From positions 47,109 through 111,108 of the forward strand of contig JAUFNR010000125.1 of NCBI GenBank assembly GCA_031216915.1: DNA of 64,000 nucleotides, written 5' to 3'. Made by a program: the position numbers and the translations under genes. The stretch comes from Pictodentalium vernedei (lineage: Eukaryota > Mollusca > Scaphopoda > Dentaliida > Dentaliidae). This document shows positions 43,841 to 55,990 of the stretch, in pieces. Under the pieces are notes generated by a model. That model saw only the letters and a list, made by a program, of their open reading frames with translations, ran no database searches and was not told the DNA's origin. The first letter of the stretch is position 1; each line of letters starts with the position of its first letter.

Positions 43841-44789
43841 CATTAAAATGTAAGTGGACTGAATAAGAATGTAAATGGAATCTATATTTGACTACGACTG
43901 TACTTTTCCCTCATGCAGGTCCCCGTCCAACAAGTGGCCGCCCACTAGAGGTTTCACATGTTGTTCTACTGAACAGTAATGAATCATAAACGAAATCTAT
44001 AGCAATCTATATTTGTTTATAAATGTACTTCACCAAACTACAATTACTAGCCTGTATTTTCAGAATTGGCATTAGCGCAGTGCATTTGGTGATGTCCTCG
44101 GAATCCATATTTGTCTGAACCCGTACCTCACCTAATTACCCTTACTTTGCTTATAACTGTATCTCACCTAGTGACATTTGCCAGCTGACACGTCCAGGAA
44201 ATGGATCTATGCCATATTATTTGGTGATGTCTTCTTGGTATCAAAAACAATCTATAATGGTCCAATGACAAAAAAAAAAAACAAAAACAAAAACAAAAAA
44301 CAACACAAATAACATAAAAAAAACTGTATAGGTATTTACTGGATGGCTCACATGTTATTAATTGTAATGAATCTCAAAGGAGGTACACGGAATACACATA
44401 ATTTATATATGTCCACAAATGTACATCACCCAGCTGTACTTACTAGCCTGGGCAGATTATTTAGAGATGTCCTTTTGTCCACCTGCAGTTTTTGCAATGA
44501 CCCACAAGAGCGTACATCTATAAACGAACCATAAAATCCTAATAACATAATGCCAACAATGGCAAAACAATAAACAAAAAAAAAAAAAAATAATTAAATG
44601 AATGAAAAGTAAAAAAAAAACTTTAGAGCTGCCGGAACTGAAAAGTTTGGCCGGCCAAAGGCCCAGATAAAATTTGATGGGAGGTTTATTTTTATCAAAT
44701 ATTACAGTGATCTGTTTTAAGATACCCAGTTACCACTTAAGTGCTTCATCCATGTACAGACGTAGCCCATTAATAACCAAGCTACCTAC
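43841..44789. other. Diverged internal repeats, A-rich; no gene
   Basis: 'atgaatc..aatctatatttg', 'aaatgtacttcacc' and 'ttactagcctg' recur at about 43970-44060 and 44350-44460, indicating an old duplication of about 380 bp. A-rich runs at 44268-44330 and 44570-44620. Confidence 0.45.
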
Positions 44790-44791
44790 TA

Positions 44792-46369
44792 TACTACTCA
44801 AAGTTTGCTAAGCACCAAGTGTATCCAACTACCTGTTTTACGTTTTAGCTGAAATATAGTAATGAAAAGTGTATATATTTTTTATTTAATTATATCTTTA
44901 ATGATTTAAGTACAGAAATTAAGATTTTACTTGTGTTTGACATAATTTGTCAGCTTTTGAATACGATAACCATGGAAAATGGATATTATTAGTAAAAGAG
45001 AAAATTTTTCAAAATGCCAAAAAAGTTGACGGAGCGAACTGGTATGGCTTCAATATCAAGTTTAAGACCCATTACTGTTAATTACAGCTTGACAACGCCT
45101 TCTCATGCTCCTATCAGGTTCCAGATGGTCCTTTGTGGGATGCTGTTCCATTGTTGGACCGGCATAGCACCAAGCTCCTGGACACTTCTTGCTTAGGCTG
45201 GGCGGTCGGACTGAAAATGCAAGCTGCAACTCATTCCAGACATGTTCGATTGCATTGAGGTCAAAGGATCTTGCTGGCCAGTGCATACGCTCAATCCCCT
45301 CCCTCTGTCGATACTCCCTGACAGCATTGGAAACATGAGGACGGGCATTATCGTCCATCAGAATGAATCTATCACCCACTACACCTGCATACAATCAAAC
45401 GTGGACATCCAGGATCTCATCAATATACCGCTGTGCAGTCAATGCATCACGTTCAAGGACACAGAGTTCTGTACGTCCACCCCTGATGATGCCGCTCCAG
45501 ACCATGATTGACCCTCCGCCATAGTGGTCATGCTCAGCAATGTTGCCTGCATGGAATCGCTCTCTTGGTCTTCTCCATACCCTAGAACGCTTGTGTGGTC
45601 TAGGTAGTACCTTGACTCATCTGTAAAAAGGACAGGTCGCCAATCTTCTCTGGTCCATCCGATGTGGTCCGTGGCCCATTCATATCGTGTCTGGCGGTGG
45701 TTCTCGGACAGCGGAATGCAAATAAATGGTCTTCTCGATCGGAGACCACCTTCGTGTAACCTTGCCCAGATAGTCTGCGTTGAAACATTTACCCCGGATG
45801 TATTCTGAAGGCGACTGCGAAGCTGGGTTGCTGTGGCAAAGCAGTTCCTATGGGCCCGAATAATAAAAAGCGGTCTTCAGCTGCAGATGTTGCCCTGTCT
45901 TTGCCATCACTAAACCATCTTACTGGTGTGCCATGCTGTTGAAATCTTGCCCAGGTTCTGGTGATCACCGTATGGTGCACACCAAGGGCTTCACCAACCT
46001 GACGATGGGTAGACCCTTGCTCCACCATCCCTACTGCCCACCACATTTCTGCTTCAGACAAATGTCTTCTTACATTTGATTTTGCTATATTCAATCATTA
46101 CATCACAAGGGTTTGTGTTGAAATAAACATTAAATACCCTACACATGTTATGTACATGTAGCCAGTACACGGAAACGTCATGAAAATCAAGGGGTGCATG
46201 CTTTCCATGACTTTCACGAAAGGTCTGCCTGTCAAGAGAGCTAATTTAAACACTGGGGCCATCTAAATACATTCCTCAATCATATCCACCAAAAATATCG
46301 CAAATATGCCACAAGCAAATTTCACAATGATGTGTTAAATATTTGGTGCTTAGTAAACTTTGAATAGTA
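44792..46369 (-). mobile_element. Degenerate Tc1-type DNA transposon, 1.58 kb
   Basis: Terminal inverted repeats: left tactactcaaagtttgctaa then gcaccaa; right (reverse complement) tactattcaaagtttactaa then gcaccaa, with two mismatches over the first 27 bases. TA flanks both ends (44790-44791, 46370-46371). Size and a single transposase frame on the minus strand fit Tc1/mariner. Confidence 0.9.
45062..46094 (-). pseudogene. Tc1-type transposase, frameshifted
   Basis: N-terminal part (45789-46094): RRHLSEAEMWWAVGMVEQGS with GEALGVHHTVITRTWARFQ, a paired-type helix-turn-helix that binds the TIR. Middle part (about 45395-45788) is split across frames but still shows the first catalytic Asp in LFTDESRYY. 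C-terminal part (45062-45394): FILMDDNARPHVSN (second Asp) and SFDLNAIEHVWNEL, whose Glu lies 34 residues beyond, giving DD34E. Frameshifts near 45788 and 45394 abolish function. Confidence 0.88.
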
Positions 46370-46445
46370 TATATATCCAGGTGTAGTTTTCGGTAACAAC
46401 TCGGTCTACATGTGTATATCTTCCATTTACTCGAATAAATCAAGT

Positions 46446-46608
46446 AATATCAAGTATATTGATCTTTATTTATTTATTGGGGTTTAACAGCACATTTGAC
46501 AGTTAGGGTCACCTCGTGTCGACAGTTTTATGGGTGGAGTAAGTTGGAGTCCCAGGAGAGATCTACCGAGCAAATGCCTGGCTCCCAACATACTAACTCC
46601 ACACAAGT
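46446..46608 (-). mobile_element. tRNA-SINE, 3' half, split by the I-group LINE
   Basis: Begins with the tail (tttatttatttattggggtt), then 'agggtcacctcgtgtcgaca' and 'catactaactccacacaagt', where it is cut. The remainder (tRNA side) resumes at 52669. The 12-mer ctccacacaagt is duplicated at 46597-46608 and 52669-52680. Confidence 0.88.
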
Positions 46609-46849
46609 TATATTTATTTATTCATTGGTGTTTTACGCCACATCAGCAGCTTAGGCTATATCGTGGCGATAAAAGTGTATATTTCAAAAAGATCATTGAT
46701 TATTAAAATATGAAACAAATGTAATAAGAGGTTTAAAAATGTTGAGTGTGAAACATAATGAGAAAGTGAAACCATTAGTACAAAAAGTACTGTGTAAATC
46801 AACCTGTGAAATAAATATGGATAGATGAAATTTAAAAAGGTAAAACAAT

Positions 46850-49800
46850 TTAAAATTTATTAAAAGGATTGATTACTTTCAAGAATGAAATGACTTTTTG
46901 CGGGCTCGTATTATAAAATAAATCTTTCAAAGATCCGACTGTAAAATACTGCCCTCTAACATGATTAAAATCAGTACAATTCAAAAGAATGTGTTCCACT
47001 GACAACACCTGCTGACAGGGAACACATTCTGGTCGCAAATTACCCTCCAACAAAAAGGAATGTGTAAGTCGTGTATGACCAATATGACATCGCGTCAAAA
47101 CTGCAAGATCCTTTCTACAAAGGTTACTCGACGGGTAGTGATCTGAAATAGTTGGTCGGAAGCGATGAAGCTTGTTATTTGTCGCCCCATCCCATTCCGC
47201 CTGTCACATAGATTTGATGTAACTACTAATATGAGGCTTAAAATCACTGAAAGGGATCTTAGAATCGGTGAGAGGCTTAGTTAAAGCCTGTTTTGCTGCA
47301 CTGTCTGCTTCGGTGTTACCAGCGATACCTACATGTCCGGGTTACCAGCAAAACATGATATCATACTGGTCAGACATGAGAGTTGTTAACTTCTCACGAA
47401 GTTTCAAAATGAGAGGGTTCTTCAACCTGGGGTTGAGTAAAGCAAGTAGAGAGGAAAGAGAGTGGAAAAAAATAATCGACTTCTTCTCCTGCATATTCTC
47501 GATGTGCTCAAGCGCAAGTTGTATAGCTTTAACTTCAGCTGTGAAAATAGAACACTGATTCGGTATTCTGATTGAGGTGATATGATTACCAGTAACAGCA
47601 GCTGATGATACTTTGTCACCATCTTTAGATCCATCTGTATAGATCCTTGTATATGTACCATACTTCGACTTTATTTCGGCATATTTTTGTTTGAACTGCA
47701 AGGAATTGGTATCTGATTTTTGGGTAGAAGCAAGGTCCAAAATAACTGTAGGTTTTTTAAGATGCCAAGGAGGGATGTGTGATTTACGGTTTTCTTTTAT
47801 AGATTCAGAATCAATTTTTGCAGACTCCATATGGGGTGTAATTCTAATTCCCAATGGAGGAATATGTTTCTGATGTCGGTTAAAAAAGTTAACATTTTGA
47901 GGTTCTGAAATACAATTAAAAGCAGGATTTGAAGGATTGGCCAAAAGTTTAGACACATATTGGATCGACAATTTAATTCTGCGCTTCTCAAGAGAAGGCA
48001 CCTCTGCTTCAACAAGCATCGAGTTTATTGGGGATGTTCGAAAAGCCCCTAGACTAATTCTAATACCACTATTGGAATGGCACCAAGTGGTTTTAGACAT
48101 GACTTCCTTGCAGAACCGTAAACTATAGAACCGTAATCTAATTTTGATCGAACAAGTGATCTATACAGATGGAGCAAAGTTTGTTGGTCAGCACCCCAAT
48201 CAGTGCTACCAACGACCTTCTGTAGGTTCAGAGCTCTCTTACATTTAACTTTTAACAACTTTAATAGGACTCCCATCAATTTTTAAATCCGGATCGAGGT
48301 GATGCTTCCGAAGCTTGCAAAAATGAACACAATTTGTTTTCATCTTTGAAAATTTAAAACCGTTTTCTGTGGCCCATTTTTTAATTCTGTTGCTGAAGTT
48401 TGCGCTCTACAGCATTCATATTTTTGCTGCTATAGCAGATTAAAAAATCATCAACATACAATGAAGAATCTACCATATTCTCAATTGCGTCGATGATGCT
48501 ATTAATCTTAATTGAAGAAAGGGTAACAGATAAAATACTACCCTGAGGAACCCCCAAATCCTGCTCGTGAGGATCAGATAACGTTGACCCAACACGAACC
48601 TGAAATTGGCGGTCCTTTAAAAAGTGTTCAATAAAAAGGGGCATACGCCCTCTCAACCCCATGTTAAAAAGCTCTTTTAAAATCCCATACTTCCACGTTG
48701 TATCATATGCCTTCTCCAGATCAAAGAAGATGGCGATCACATGTTCTTTTCTGGCAAAGGCATTTCTAATAAACGTTTCAAGTCTGACCAAATGATCCAC
48801 AGTACTTCTCTGGTTTCTGAAACCACGCTGAACATCCGCAAGCAGATTTGTTCGATTCCAGAAACCAGAGAAGCCGATCATTGATCATCCTCTCCATGGT
48901 TTTACAGAAGTAACTAGTTAGGGTAATTGGTCTGTAATTACTTGGATTACTGTGATCCTTATCAGGCTTTGGAATAGGAATAATTGTTGCCTTTCGCCAG
49001 GAAGGTGGAAACTGGCCAGTCAACCAAATGTCATTACAAAATTACAATAAAAGTTCTAGTGAAGTTTGAGGAAGGTGTTTTAAAAGTTTATAATGGATAT
49101 CATCTAGACCAGTTGCAGTATCCTTTGCTCTATGCCAAGAGTTGCGTAACTCTTCAATAGAGAAAGGTTCATTGTAATCCTCTAAATTATTGGATGTAAA
49201 TTTAATCTTTTGTTTTTGTTGTTGTTTTCTAATTTTGATGAATTCTGGATTACAATTTTCAGACGACGAATGTTTAGAAAATGTGGAAGCGAGTTTGTTT
49301 GAAATTTCTGTTTTGGATGTGATTAATGTGTTGTTATCCTTCAGGTGTTGTACAGTTGATTTTGTTTCTTTTCCTTTAATCTTTTTAATCATTTTCCAAT
49401 TTTTTGTGATTGGTGTGTTTTGGTTAATTTTAGAAACATAAGTTTCCCAAGAATTTTTCTTTTTTTTGTTTTATAAGTCGTCTTGATTTTGCCCGTTTAA
49501 TGCGCAGTTGATCCAAATTTTGTGTTGTTGGTGACTTGTTAAATTCCCTTTCAATTTTTTTCCGATCTTTTATAGCCTGTTTACACTCACTACCAAACCA
49601 TGGTTTGGTGAAACGCTTTGGATTTGCCGAGGTTTTAGCGATAACTGTAGTTGCAGTGTCAAGCAGCTAGTTTGTAAAATGTTCTATTTGATGAGCACTA
49701 TCTTGAAATGTCTCCCGTGTGAGGCGTTCAGAACAAAGCGATGAGAAAGTGTCCCAATCGGCTTTCCTAAACTTCCACTGGGGTACCCTCTCATCGTCCG

Positions 49801-50461
49801 CCGGAACTACACTCTCCAACACAATTGGAAAGTGATCACTCCCTCACAAGTCATCTTCTACCTTCCAAGAAAAATCGAGGAAGATAGAAGGGCAAGCAAC
49901 TGAAAGATCAATTGATGTATACGAACCAGATGCGGGGTGCAGATAAGTATCTGAACCATCATTAAACAAACACAGATCATATTTTGTAATGAATTCTTCC
50001 ACAGTTTTCCCTTTAACATCTTCTTGACTGCAGGAATCACCCCAAAGAGGGCTATATGCATTAAAATCACCCAACAAAATGTATGGCGTTGGGAGCTGTT
50101 GGACCAGTAGCTCGAGATCATTCAGTTGCAGGGCTTTACTTGGTGAAACATAAACTGAACAAAGTGTAACTGTTTTGTCTAAAGTTAGGCGTACCGCTAC
50201 AGCCTGTAAATTTGTCTGTAATGGTACAGAACTGTGAATGATGTCGTTCCTAACTAGGACAGTCGTTCCACGAACATGAAGATCATTATCGTCAGCCCAG
50301 GCATTATACGAAGTATAATGCTTAAAAGCTGAATGATCCTGAGTCTCGGGTTTCCTTAAAAGAGTTTCCTGCAGGCAAAAAGCTGCAGGTTTATATTTTT
50401 GGCTTAATAGACCTAGCTCATTAAAGTTCGCTCTAAAACCTCGACAATTCCACTGTATAAT
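46850..50461 (-). pseudogene. ORF2 of the I-group LINE: endonuclease, RT, RNase H
   Basis: Endonuclease (49844-50461) begins SIIQWNCRGFRANFNELGLL and has LQETLL (Glu), LLGDFNAYSPLWG and, after an in-frame TGA at about 49844, GSDHFPIVLE, the catalytic SDH. No ATG starts this frame. RT: PDKDHSNPSNYRPITLTSYF (48.9 kb), AIFFDLEKAYDTTWKYG, GVPQGSILS and YVDD at 48447-48458. RNase H (47342-47700): RIYTDGSKDG and FTAEVKAIQLALEHIE; the third acidic position reads FFHSLSSL where FSDSLSSL is usual, and GNTEAD follows a stop near 47342. The end holds CVPCQQVLSVEHILLNC. Numerous frameshifts and stops. Confidence 0.9.
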
Positions 50462-50477
50462 ACTTTGTTTGGGTGTG

Positions 50478-51921
50478 TTATCTATGTTTTTGTGGTGATT
50501 TGGAAGGTGGACGTATGGGCGAAATTGCCCCAGTGTTTTTCTTGGGTGATGTTTTACGTGGGGACTTATTCTGAGAAGAGTTTGAGCATAAGAACGTTTC
50601 TTCGATGCACTCACCGATTTCCATCGATTCAAACCCTTCAAACCTGTTACGGGCAACGGGGTCGCGAAGGACTTTAGGTGTTCTATCCGATAACTGTTTC
50701 TGTTTTTCTTTATCTAATTTCTTTCTGAGTTTTTCTTGATTTTTTTTTTGACTCTGACTAAACTTTTGAAGTTCTCCGTTTGATTTTGAGTTAGGTTGTT
50801 CCTTTTTCTTTTCAGGATTCGATTCTGTTGTTTTCCCATTTTGTGTTTTAAGTTTGGCTTGTTCTTTTTTCTGATCCTCTTTCAATTTTCTAGTGATAGT
50901 GTTTGAGAAGTTGGTGCTGTTTGAGAAGTTTGTGGTGTTTGAGTTGACTGTTGCTGAAGTTGATCGCTGTGCTGTCTTGTGAAGGACTGTAATAAGGTGG
51001 GTATTGAACCTACGAGCCATGTATATTGTGTCTGGCAGTCTATCGACTTTGTTGAAACTTTTTGTTTTGTTACAGTAGCATATGATGTTGAAGTTTGCAT
51101 GCCAGGGAGCGATGAAATAATTTCTCTGGCTTGTTTAAAACTTATCTGTCTTTCACATTTTTTTTGTATGGCTTTTTCTTTTTGCCAGATGGGGCAATCT
51201 TTTGATGATGATATATGATTGCCCTGACAATTTACACATTTAAAAATATTGGTGGTACATGGCTCATCGTGTTTTTGGCCGTATTTGTAGCAGACTGACT
51301 GGCCTCTACATGAGTTCTGACACCTGAAGCATCGAAGTGGATTTGGGATATATAGATCCACTCCGACGTTCATGTAACCTATTTTGACTGATTTTGGTGG
51401 CTGGGGAGAATTGAAATTGAATATATAGGTGTTTGTATTGATTTCATTGCCATTCTTTTTTATTTTTATTCGTTTTACACCTGTTCCTCCCTGTGCTTTC
51501 ATTTCTGTAACTATTTCCATTTCATCAATGTCGGCAAGCTCACGGGTTCGAACAACGCCTCTGCTGGTATTGAGGGTTCTGTGAGCTTCCGATTTTACTT
51601 CAACATCTAAAAGTTTCTTTATCTTTAAGAGATTGAATGACAGGATTTTACTAGCACATTCAATCAATATGCCACCTGATCTTATTTTTTCATGTTTTTG
51701 ATTGTGCCAGCAATCCCTTTTATTGTCTTCTCTAATGCGAAGGGGTTAAAATTAACTTTTTTGTTTTCATCTGCTGGACGTATATATATGAATCTAGGCC
51801 AGTCAGCTGTTTGGTAATCAGTATCAGAGTCAGAAGATTTATGAATTGTTGTGTCCAAAGGTCGTTTAATTTTGTTTTTTGTTGCCACATTGTATAGAAT
51901 TGATGATTCACTGTCCAACAA
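50478..51921 (-). pseudogene. ORF1 (gag-like) of the I-group LINE
   Basis: The ATG at 51921 starts MLDSESSILYNVATKNKIKR; WPRFIYIRPADENKKVNFNP is a conserved-type start of I/Jockey ORF1. After a frameshift in an A-run near 51680 the frame 50882-51667 has LLDVEVKSEAHRTLNTSRGV, then the knuckles CFRCQNSCRGQSVCYKYGQK and CVNCQGNHISSSKDCPIW. A second frameshift near 50950 leads to a Lys/Gln-rich tail ending at 50478. About 480 codons in total. An RNA-binding partner of ORF2p. Confidence 0.87.
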
Positions 51922-52668
51922 GGGGTAGGGAAACTGCTATACAGTGAACACACCGGGTTGCCGGTATTCCCACATACCTGTTATAAGGCAGTATACTCAG
52001 CCAGTGTTGATGCCGAGGCATACCAGTGACTGATTGGCCCGTGTGTGGAAGTGCCAGATCTTCAGATGGCGGCCATTCAATCAATCACTGTATCAAACAC
52101 TATAATAAAAGGTTGCCATGCATAACCGAAACAGACATTGCAGCAAAACTAAGTAGTTGTTAAAAAAAACAGTACACAATGGCAATCATGGTATGTGATT
52201 AAAAGAAATGACTGATTGAATGACCACCAAATGCCCTCCGACGTGACACCCAGTACTTTTTGGGGCGGAGGGCTCCCGATTGGCCAGATCGGACCATCCG
52301 ACCATCCTTCTACTCCCGAAGTTGGGGCCAAAACAGTGTATTGAACAGGTAACCTCCACGATGAAGATCAGGGCCAAAGCAATGTTTACGACCTGATCTC
52401 CATCATGGAGACATGTCCTAACCGGGACCCAGTCTGTTCTCGCCTGTCAGGATTCCTTCCTCCGAGGCCTTCAGATTGAACCTCACGGGAGAACAAGGTG
52501 CCTGCAATTGGCATACGTATTCATATATTCCGCAGCAAACCTGCTCAATTGAGCAAACCTGCTAATTAAAAAACCAGCAAACCTGCCAATTGAGCAGGCC
52601 GTCCTCTATCCGCCACCTGAGGACCCGCCTAGTAGGGGATGGTCAACCCCCCCCCCCCCACCCCTAGG

Positions 52669-52812
52669 CTCCACACAAGTAGGGTTAGCAATGGTTGAAG
52701 ATACTATCAACGTACTGTACACCTTAGCACACAATGCCATTGTGCCCGCACTTGGGCAATGGGGTGCAATTTCTTGACCAAATCGGTCACTGCAGATATG
52801 GTAAAACTTTTC
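52669..52812 (-). mobile_element. tRNA-SINE, 5' half, continuation of 46446-46608
   Basis: Continues with ctccacacaagtagggttag, 'caatggttgaagatactatc', 'tgtacaccttagcacacaat' and 'gcacttgggcaatggggtgc', then decays where the tRNA head should be. Joined to 46446-46608 it rebuilds a normal SINE order. Confidence 0.85.
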
Positions 52813-53535
52813 AGTTTTTTAAAAATTATGAAAATTTTAATGGAAATTGTTTACTTTGTTTAAAAAATACTAAAGTACTAAAGGAAACAATTGCATTGCA
52901 TTACCAAAATGAAATTTAAATTTAGGGGCGAAACCACCCACCGCCGTCTTTGGGGCGAAGTGACCCGGGGCAAATGAGGATTGGAGTGAACGGGAATTGG
53001 GGCGAAATGACCCGGGAGCAACTTATCAGTAAGGTATCACCTATTTTCAAGGAAACTTTCCATTATTATTTATTACACCTTAAAATGCGATAATTAAAAA
53101 ACTGCGTTTCTTTTTTATTCATGAAGTTCACTAGTAATGTATCCATGCATATCTTTATGAAATCGCACCAATATAATCAACAAGATTTCCGGTTAAATCT
53201 TGCTGTTTTTTAATGAAGGAAAATCACGTCATCGCCGAATAGGACAAGTTACAACGAAATCAGGAGAGTTCGATCTGAAATAAACAGATTATTCGCTGAG
53301 CGTATTGAAAAACCTCTAAAAGAACAGAATACGAGTGAAGTGTGTCATGTAAATATCACGCAAAGCTAAGATGCGAGTTGGGTTGCAACAGAGAACGAAC
53401 GTATTTAATATTTTATTTGATTGTTCATATATGCCCAAAGATTCCATGAGGGGGATAAGCCGATTGCAATTGTATCGGCAATTGTGAACCGGAAGTGATA
53501 TTTTCCCAGAAATTTACTGTCCAATTCAAAATATT
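52813..53535. other. No gene; short GGGGCGAA repeats at 52924-53020
   Basis: 'ttggggcgaagtgacccggg', 'ggggcgaaaccaccc' and 'ttggggcgaaatgacccggg' occur within 100 bp, and a similar 'ggcgagttgacccagtcgcg' motif is at 60.36-60.41 kb. Otherwise AT-rich and unrecognised. Confidence 0.45.
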
Positions 53536-53860
53536 GCTTGACGGTATTCGAAAATTCTGTTCTGGAACACATTTATCTGATTGAATATGTGCAACCTCTT
53601 CCGGGCCTACGGCCTGCTTGGGTTCCTATGATGCCACAAGTGGGAAAGCTGTTTGAATGTATTTTCATTGTTTTACTGTTTGGACATGACTTATTTGAAA
53701 GCCCTTCCCATCAACACCTTTTATCCCAAATTTCACTGAAATCTGAGAAGTAATGTTCAAGTTATAATGCAAACAGACATCTGAGTGCAGATGGACATAT
53801 ATACGGACGGACATACGGATGGACTTCAAATGTCAGAGATTGTACCAGAGGTGCTGACAT
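53536..53860 (+). repeat. Dispersed repeat with GGACGGACATACGG end
   Basis: 'ccgggcctacggcctgcttg', 'catgacttatttgaaagccc', 'caaatttcactgaaatctga' and a terminal GGAC-rich stretch. The middle recurs at 54430-54560. Repeats ending in GGACAGACGGAC strings are common in bivalve DNA. Confidence 0.5.
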
Positions 53861-54424
53861 ACCAGAGTCAATGATAAAGCTGTTTCAGATGACAGACAAA
53901 ATCCTTCACCCAATGGATCCTGCAACAAATCTCAGGGCCAAAACGTTTTTTGTGTAAAATCTTTGAAGTGTTCCCAAACCCATTTTAGAACTCAAAACAC
54001 CAGAGTAACTCTACCGGGTCATGTAATATTAAGAACAGCATGCTAAGATGCTAAGCATGGCATATGCATCCCACTTACCTCTCCCACCCCCCCCCCCACC
54101 CCCCACTGAAAATACTAAGATGGGCATATTTTCAACACCAGGCATACACATGAAGGCTTTATCATCTTTGTTTTACAGCGGAGAGAAATCCAACCCACCA
54201 AAAATTGTGAATCAACGTACACCTGTTAACAATAGCTTGTGGCAATCAGATCACATGTGAGATGTAAAATGTTTGTCTTTGTTTTGCAGCTACAATACTC
54301 CCCCCCCCCCTCCCCCCCCCCCCCCCCCCCCACCCCACCAACACAGAAGTAACCGTAATGGCCAGACACAATGATTGGACCATCAAAGAGAACAAAGACA
54401 TAATGCCACATATGGGGAGGTGAT
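53861..54424. other. No gene; C-rich tracts
   Basis: Contains a long C tract with one T at 54301-54331 and 'cccccccccaccccccc' near 54087-54104. Short chance frames only. Confidence 0.4.
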
Positions 54425-54905
54425 TTGAATAAAATTTCTTGGTTTTACTGCAGAGACGTGACTCATTTGAAAGCCGTTCCCATAAACAATTTTCATTCCA
54501 AGTTTTATTGAAATCTGATAACCCAAACTTGAAATATGAGGCAAACAGACAAAAAAATAGCATTTTACGAGACAAACAGCAAATTTACAAAGTTAAAAAG
54601 TGGGATAAGTCTGAAAAGTGAAAATTAATAAATATGATTGAGATCCGATAATCCACACCCGATATACGAGGCGAACAGACAAAAAAATAGGCTATCGTTG
54701 TGTATTCAAAGGGCCACAATGCACAGAAAAACTATTTTCAACAGCAAAACGGCTGTTACACCTTAAAGATCTTAATGTATAACTGTGAACATGTGTATGA
54801 AATTTCAAGTTAAAATGAGGTCCGACATCTGAGTAAGGATGGACAGACGTACCCACAGATGCATGGACAGACACACCGACTCACGGATAGCCACTATCCA
54901 GTATA
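54425..54905 (+). repeat. Dispersed repeat, two related segments
   Basis: 'cgtgactcatttgaaagccg', 'gttttattgaaatctgataa' and 'gaggcaaacagacaaaaaaa' (54450-54560) recur as 'gagatccgataatccacacc..gaggcgaacagacaaaaaaa' (54640-54690). It ends with 'ctgagtaaggatggacagac', like the 53.8-kb repeat. Confidence 0.5.
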
Positions 54906-54959
54906 TCCCAGGACTTATTAGTTATCTGAGGGCAAGTATGTCTCCTTCAGGACATGGCT

Positions 54960-55560
54960 ACAGTTTTACATACCAATTGTTGATCAAATCTATAGATATT
55001 TGTTCAGGTTGTCATGCTAATGAGCTGACAACAGGCAAAAATTAACAAATTGAGGCCAATAACTCCACTCAATTTGTCTGAACTGTACCAATATTCAAAT
55101 TCCTTCAAGACATTATTATAAAAGTCTCACATAAAAAAAATATTGACCAAATCCTTTGATAAGTGTGCAGGTCACAGTGCTCATGAGCTGAAAACAGGAA
55201 AAAACTAACTAATTAAGAGCTATAACTCTGTACAGTATGGCCAAAACGGTACCAGTTTTCGAACCCATTCAAGACATTGTTAAAAAGTCTCACATACCAA
55301 ACGTTGAGAAAATCCTTTGATATTCGAAGTTATCATACCACCGAGCTGAAAACAGGAGAAAATCAACAAGTTAAGAGTGATAACTCTGCTCAGTATAGCC
55401 GAAACATACCAGTTTGTTTACTTCATTCAAGACATTAAGAAAATCTCACATACCAATACTGAATCAAATCTACTGCCATTTGTTCCAAGTTATTGTGCAA
55501 ACAATCTGACAACAGGCAAAAAATAACGAATTAAGGGTCATAACTCCGTACTGTGACATT
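54960..55560 (+). repeat. Tandem repeat, about 160-bp units, four diverged copies
   Basis: Landmarks 'aactccactcaatttg', 'aactctgtacagtatgg', 'aactctgctcagtatagc' and 'aactccgtactgtgac' near 55060, 55223, 55381 and 55541. Units share 'gagctgaaaacagg', 'ttcaagacatt' and 'agtctcacatacca'. Nucleosome-length period again. Confidence 0.7.
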
Positions 55561-55990
55561 TTTTTTTTATCTTTCTAGCATTACGAATTTGATTTTCTAT
55601 TAAACGAAAGTGTCAATGACACTGTAGCTCAACTTGTGTAAGACATGTACATGAATAGCATGTGACACAGCGATGACACACATCTAGGTAATAACTTGAT
55701 AGCAAAGGTACATGTAAAGTATTGTAAAGGTCAGTACATAAATACTGACCATAGCCTGTAGCAAATGTACAGGTAAAGTATTGTAAAGGTGGGTGATAGT
55801 TAAATGTTAAACTAGAAAAAAAATCTCCATGGGGTGAATGTTACAATGGGTGTCCTTGTATGGTGCATCATAAGCCAAATTTTAGCAATTGTTTTGACCT
55901 GTTTGATTCAAACCCTTCTCAGGTTGATTCAAACTAATTAATAAATAGTTGTCTAGAACTTCTTAAAATATAGGTATTTGAATTTTTTTA
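55561..55990. other. No gene recognised
   Basis: A small direct repeat 'gcaaatgtacaggtaaagta/gcaaaggtacatgtaaagta' (55702-55790). Nothing else. Confidence 0.4.

Larger units (their letters stand above)
46609..52668 (-). mobile_element. I-group LINE, full length, inserted in a SINE
   Basis: 6.06-kb element on the minus strand bounded by the 12-bp duplication ctccacacaagt. Order 5' to 3': 5' UTR (51960-52668, starting near a C13 tract), ORF1 (gag-like, CCHC), ORF2 (APE endonuclease, RT, RNase H, Cys/His end), 3' UTR ending in aaaacaccaatgaataaata. RNase H after RT plus a CCHC ORF1 puts it in the I superfamily (I/Nimb/Ingi-type). Several stops and frameshifts make it non-autonomous. Confidence 0.92.
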
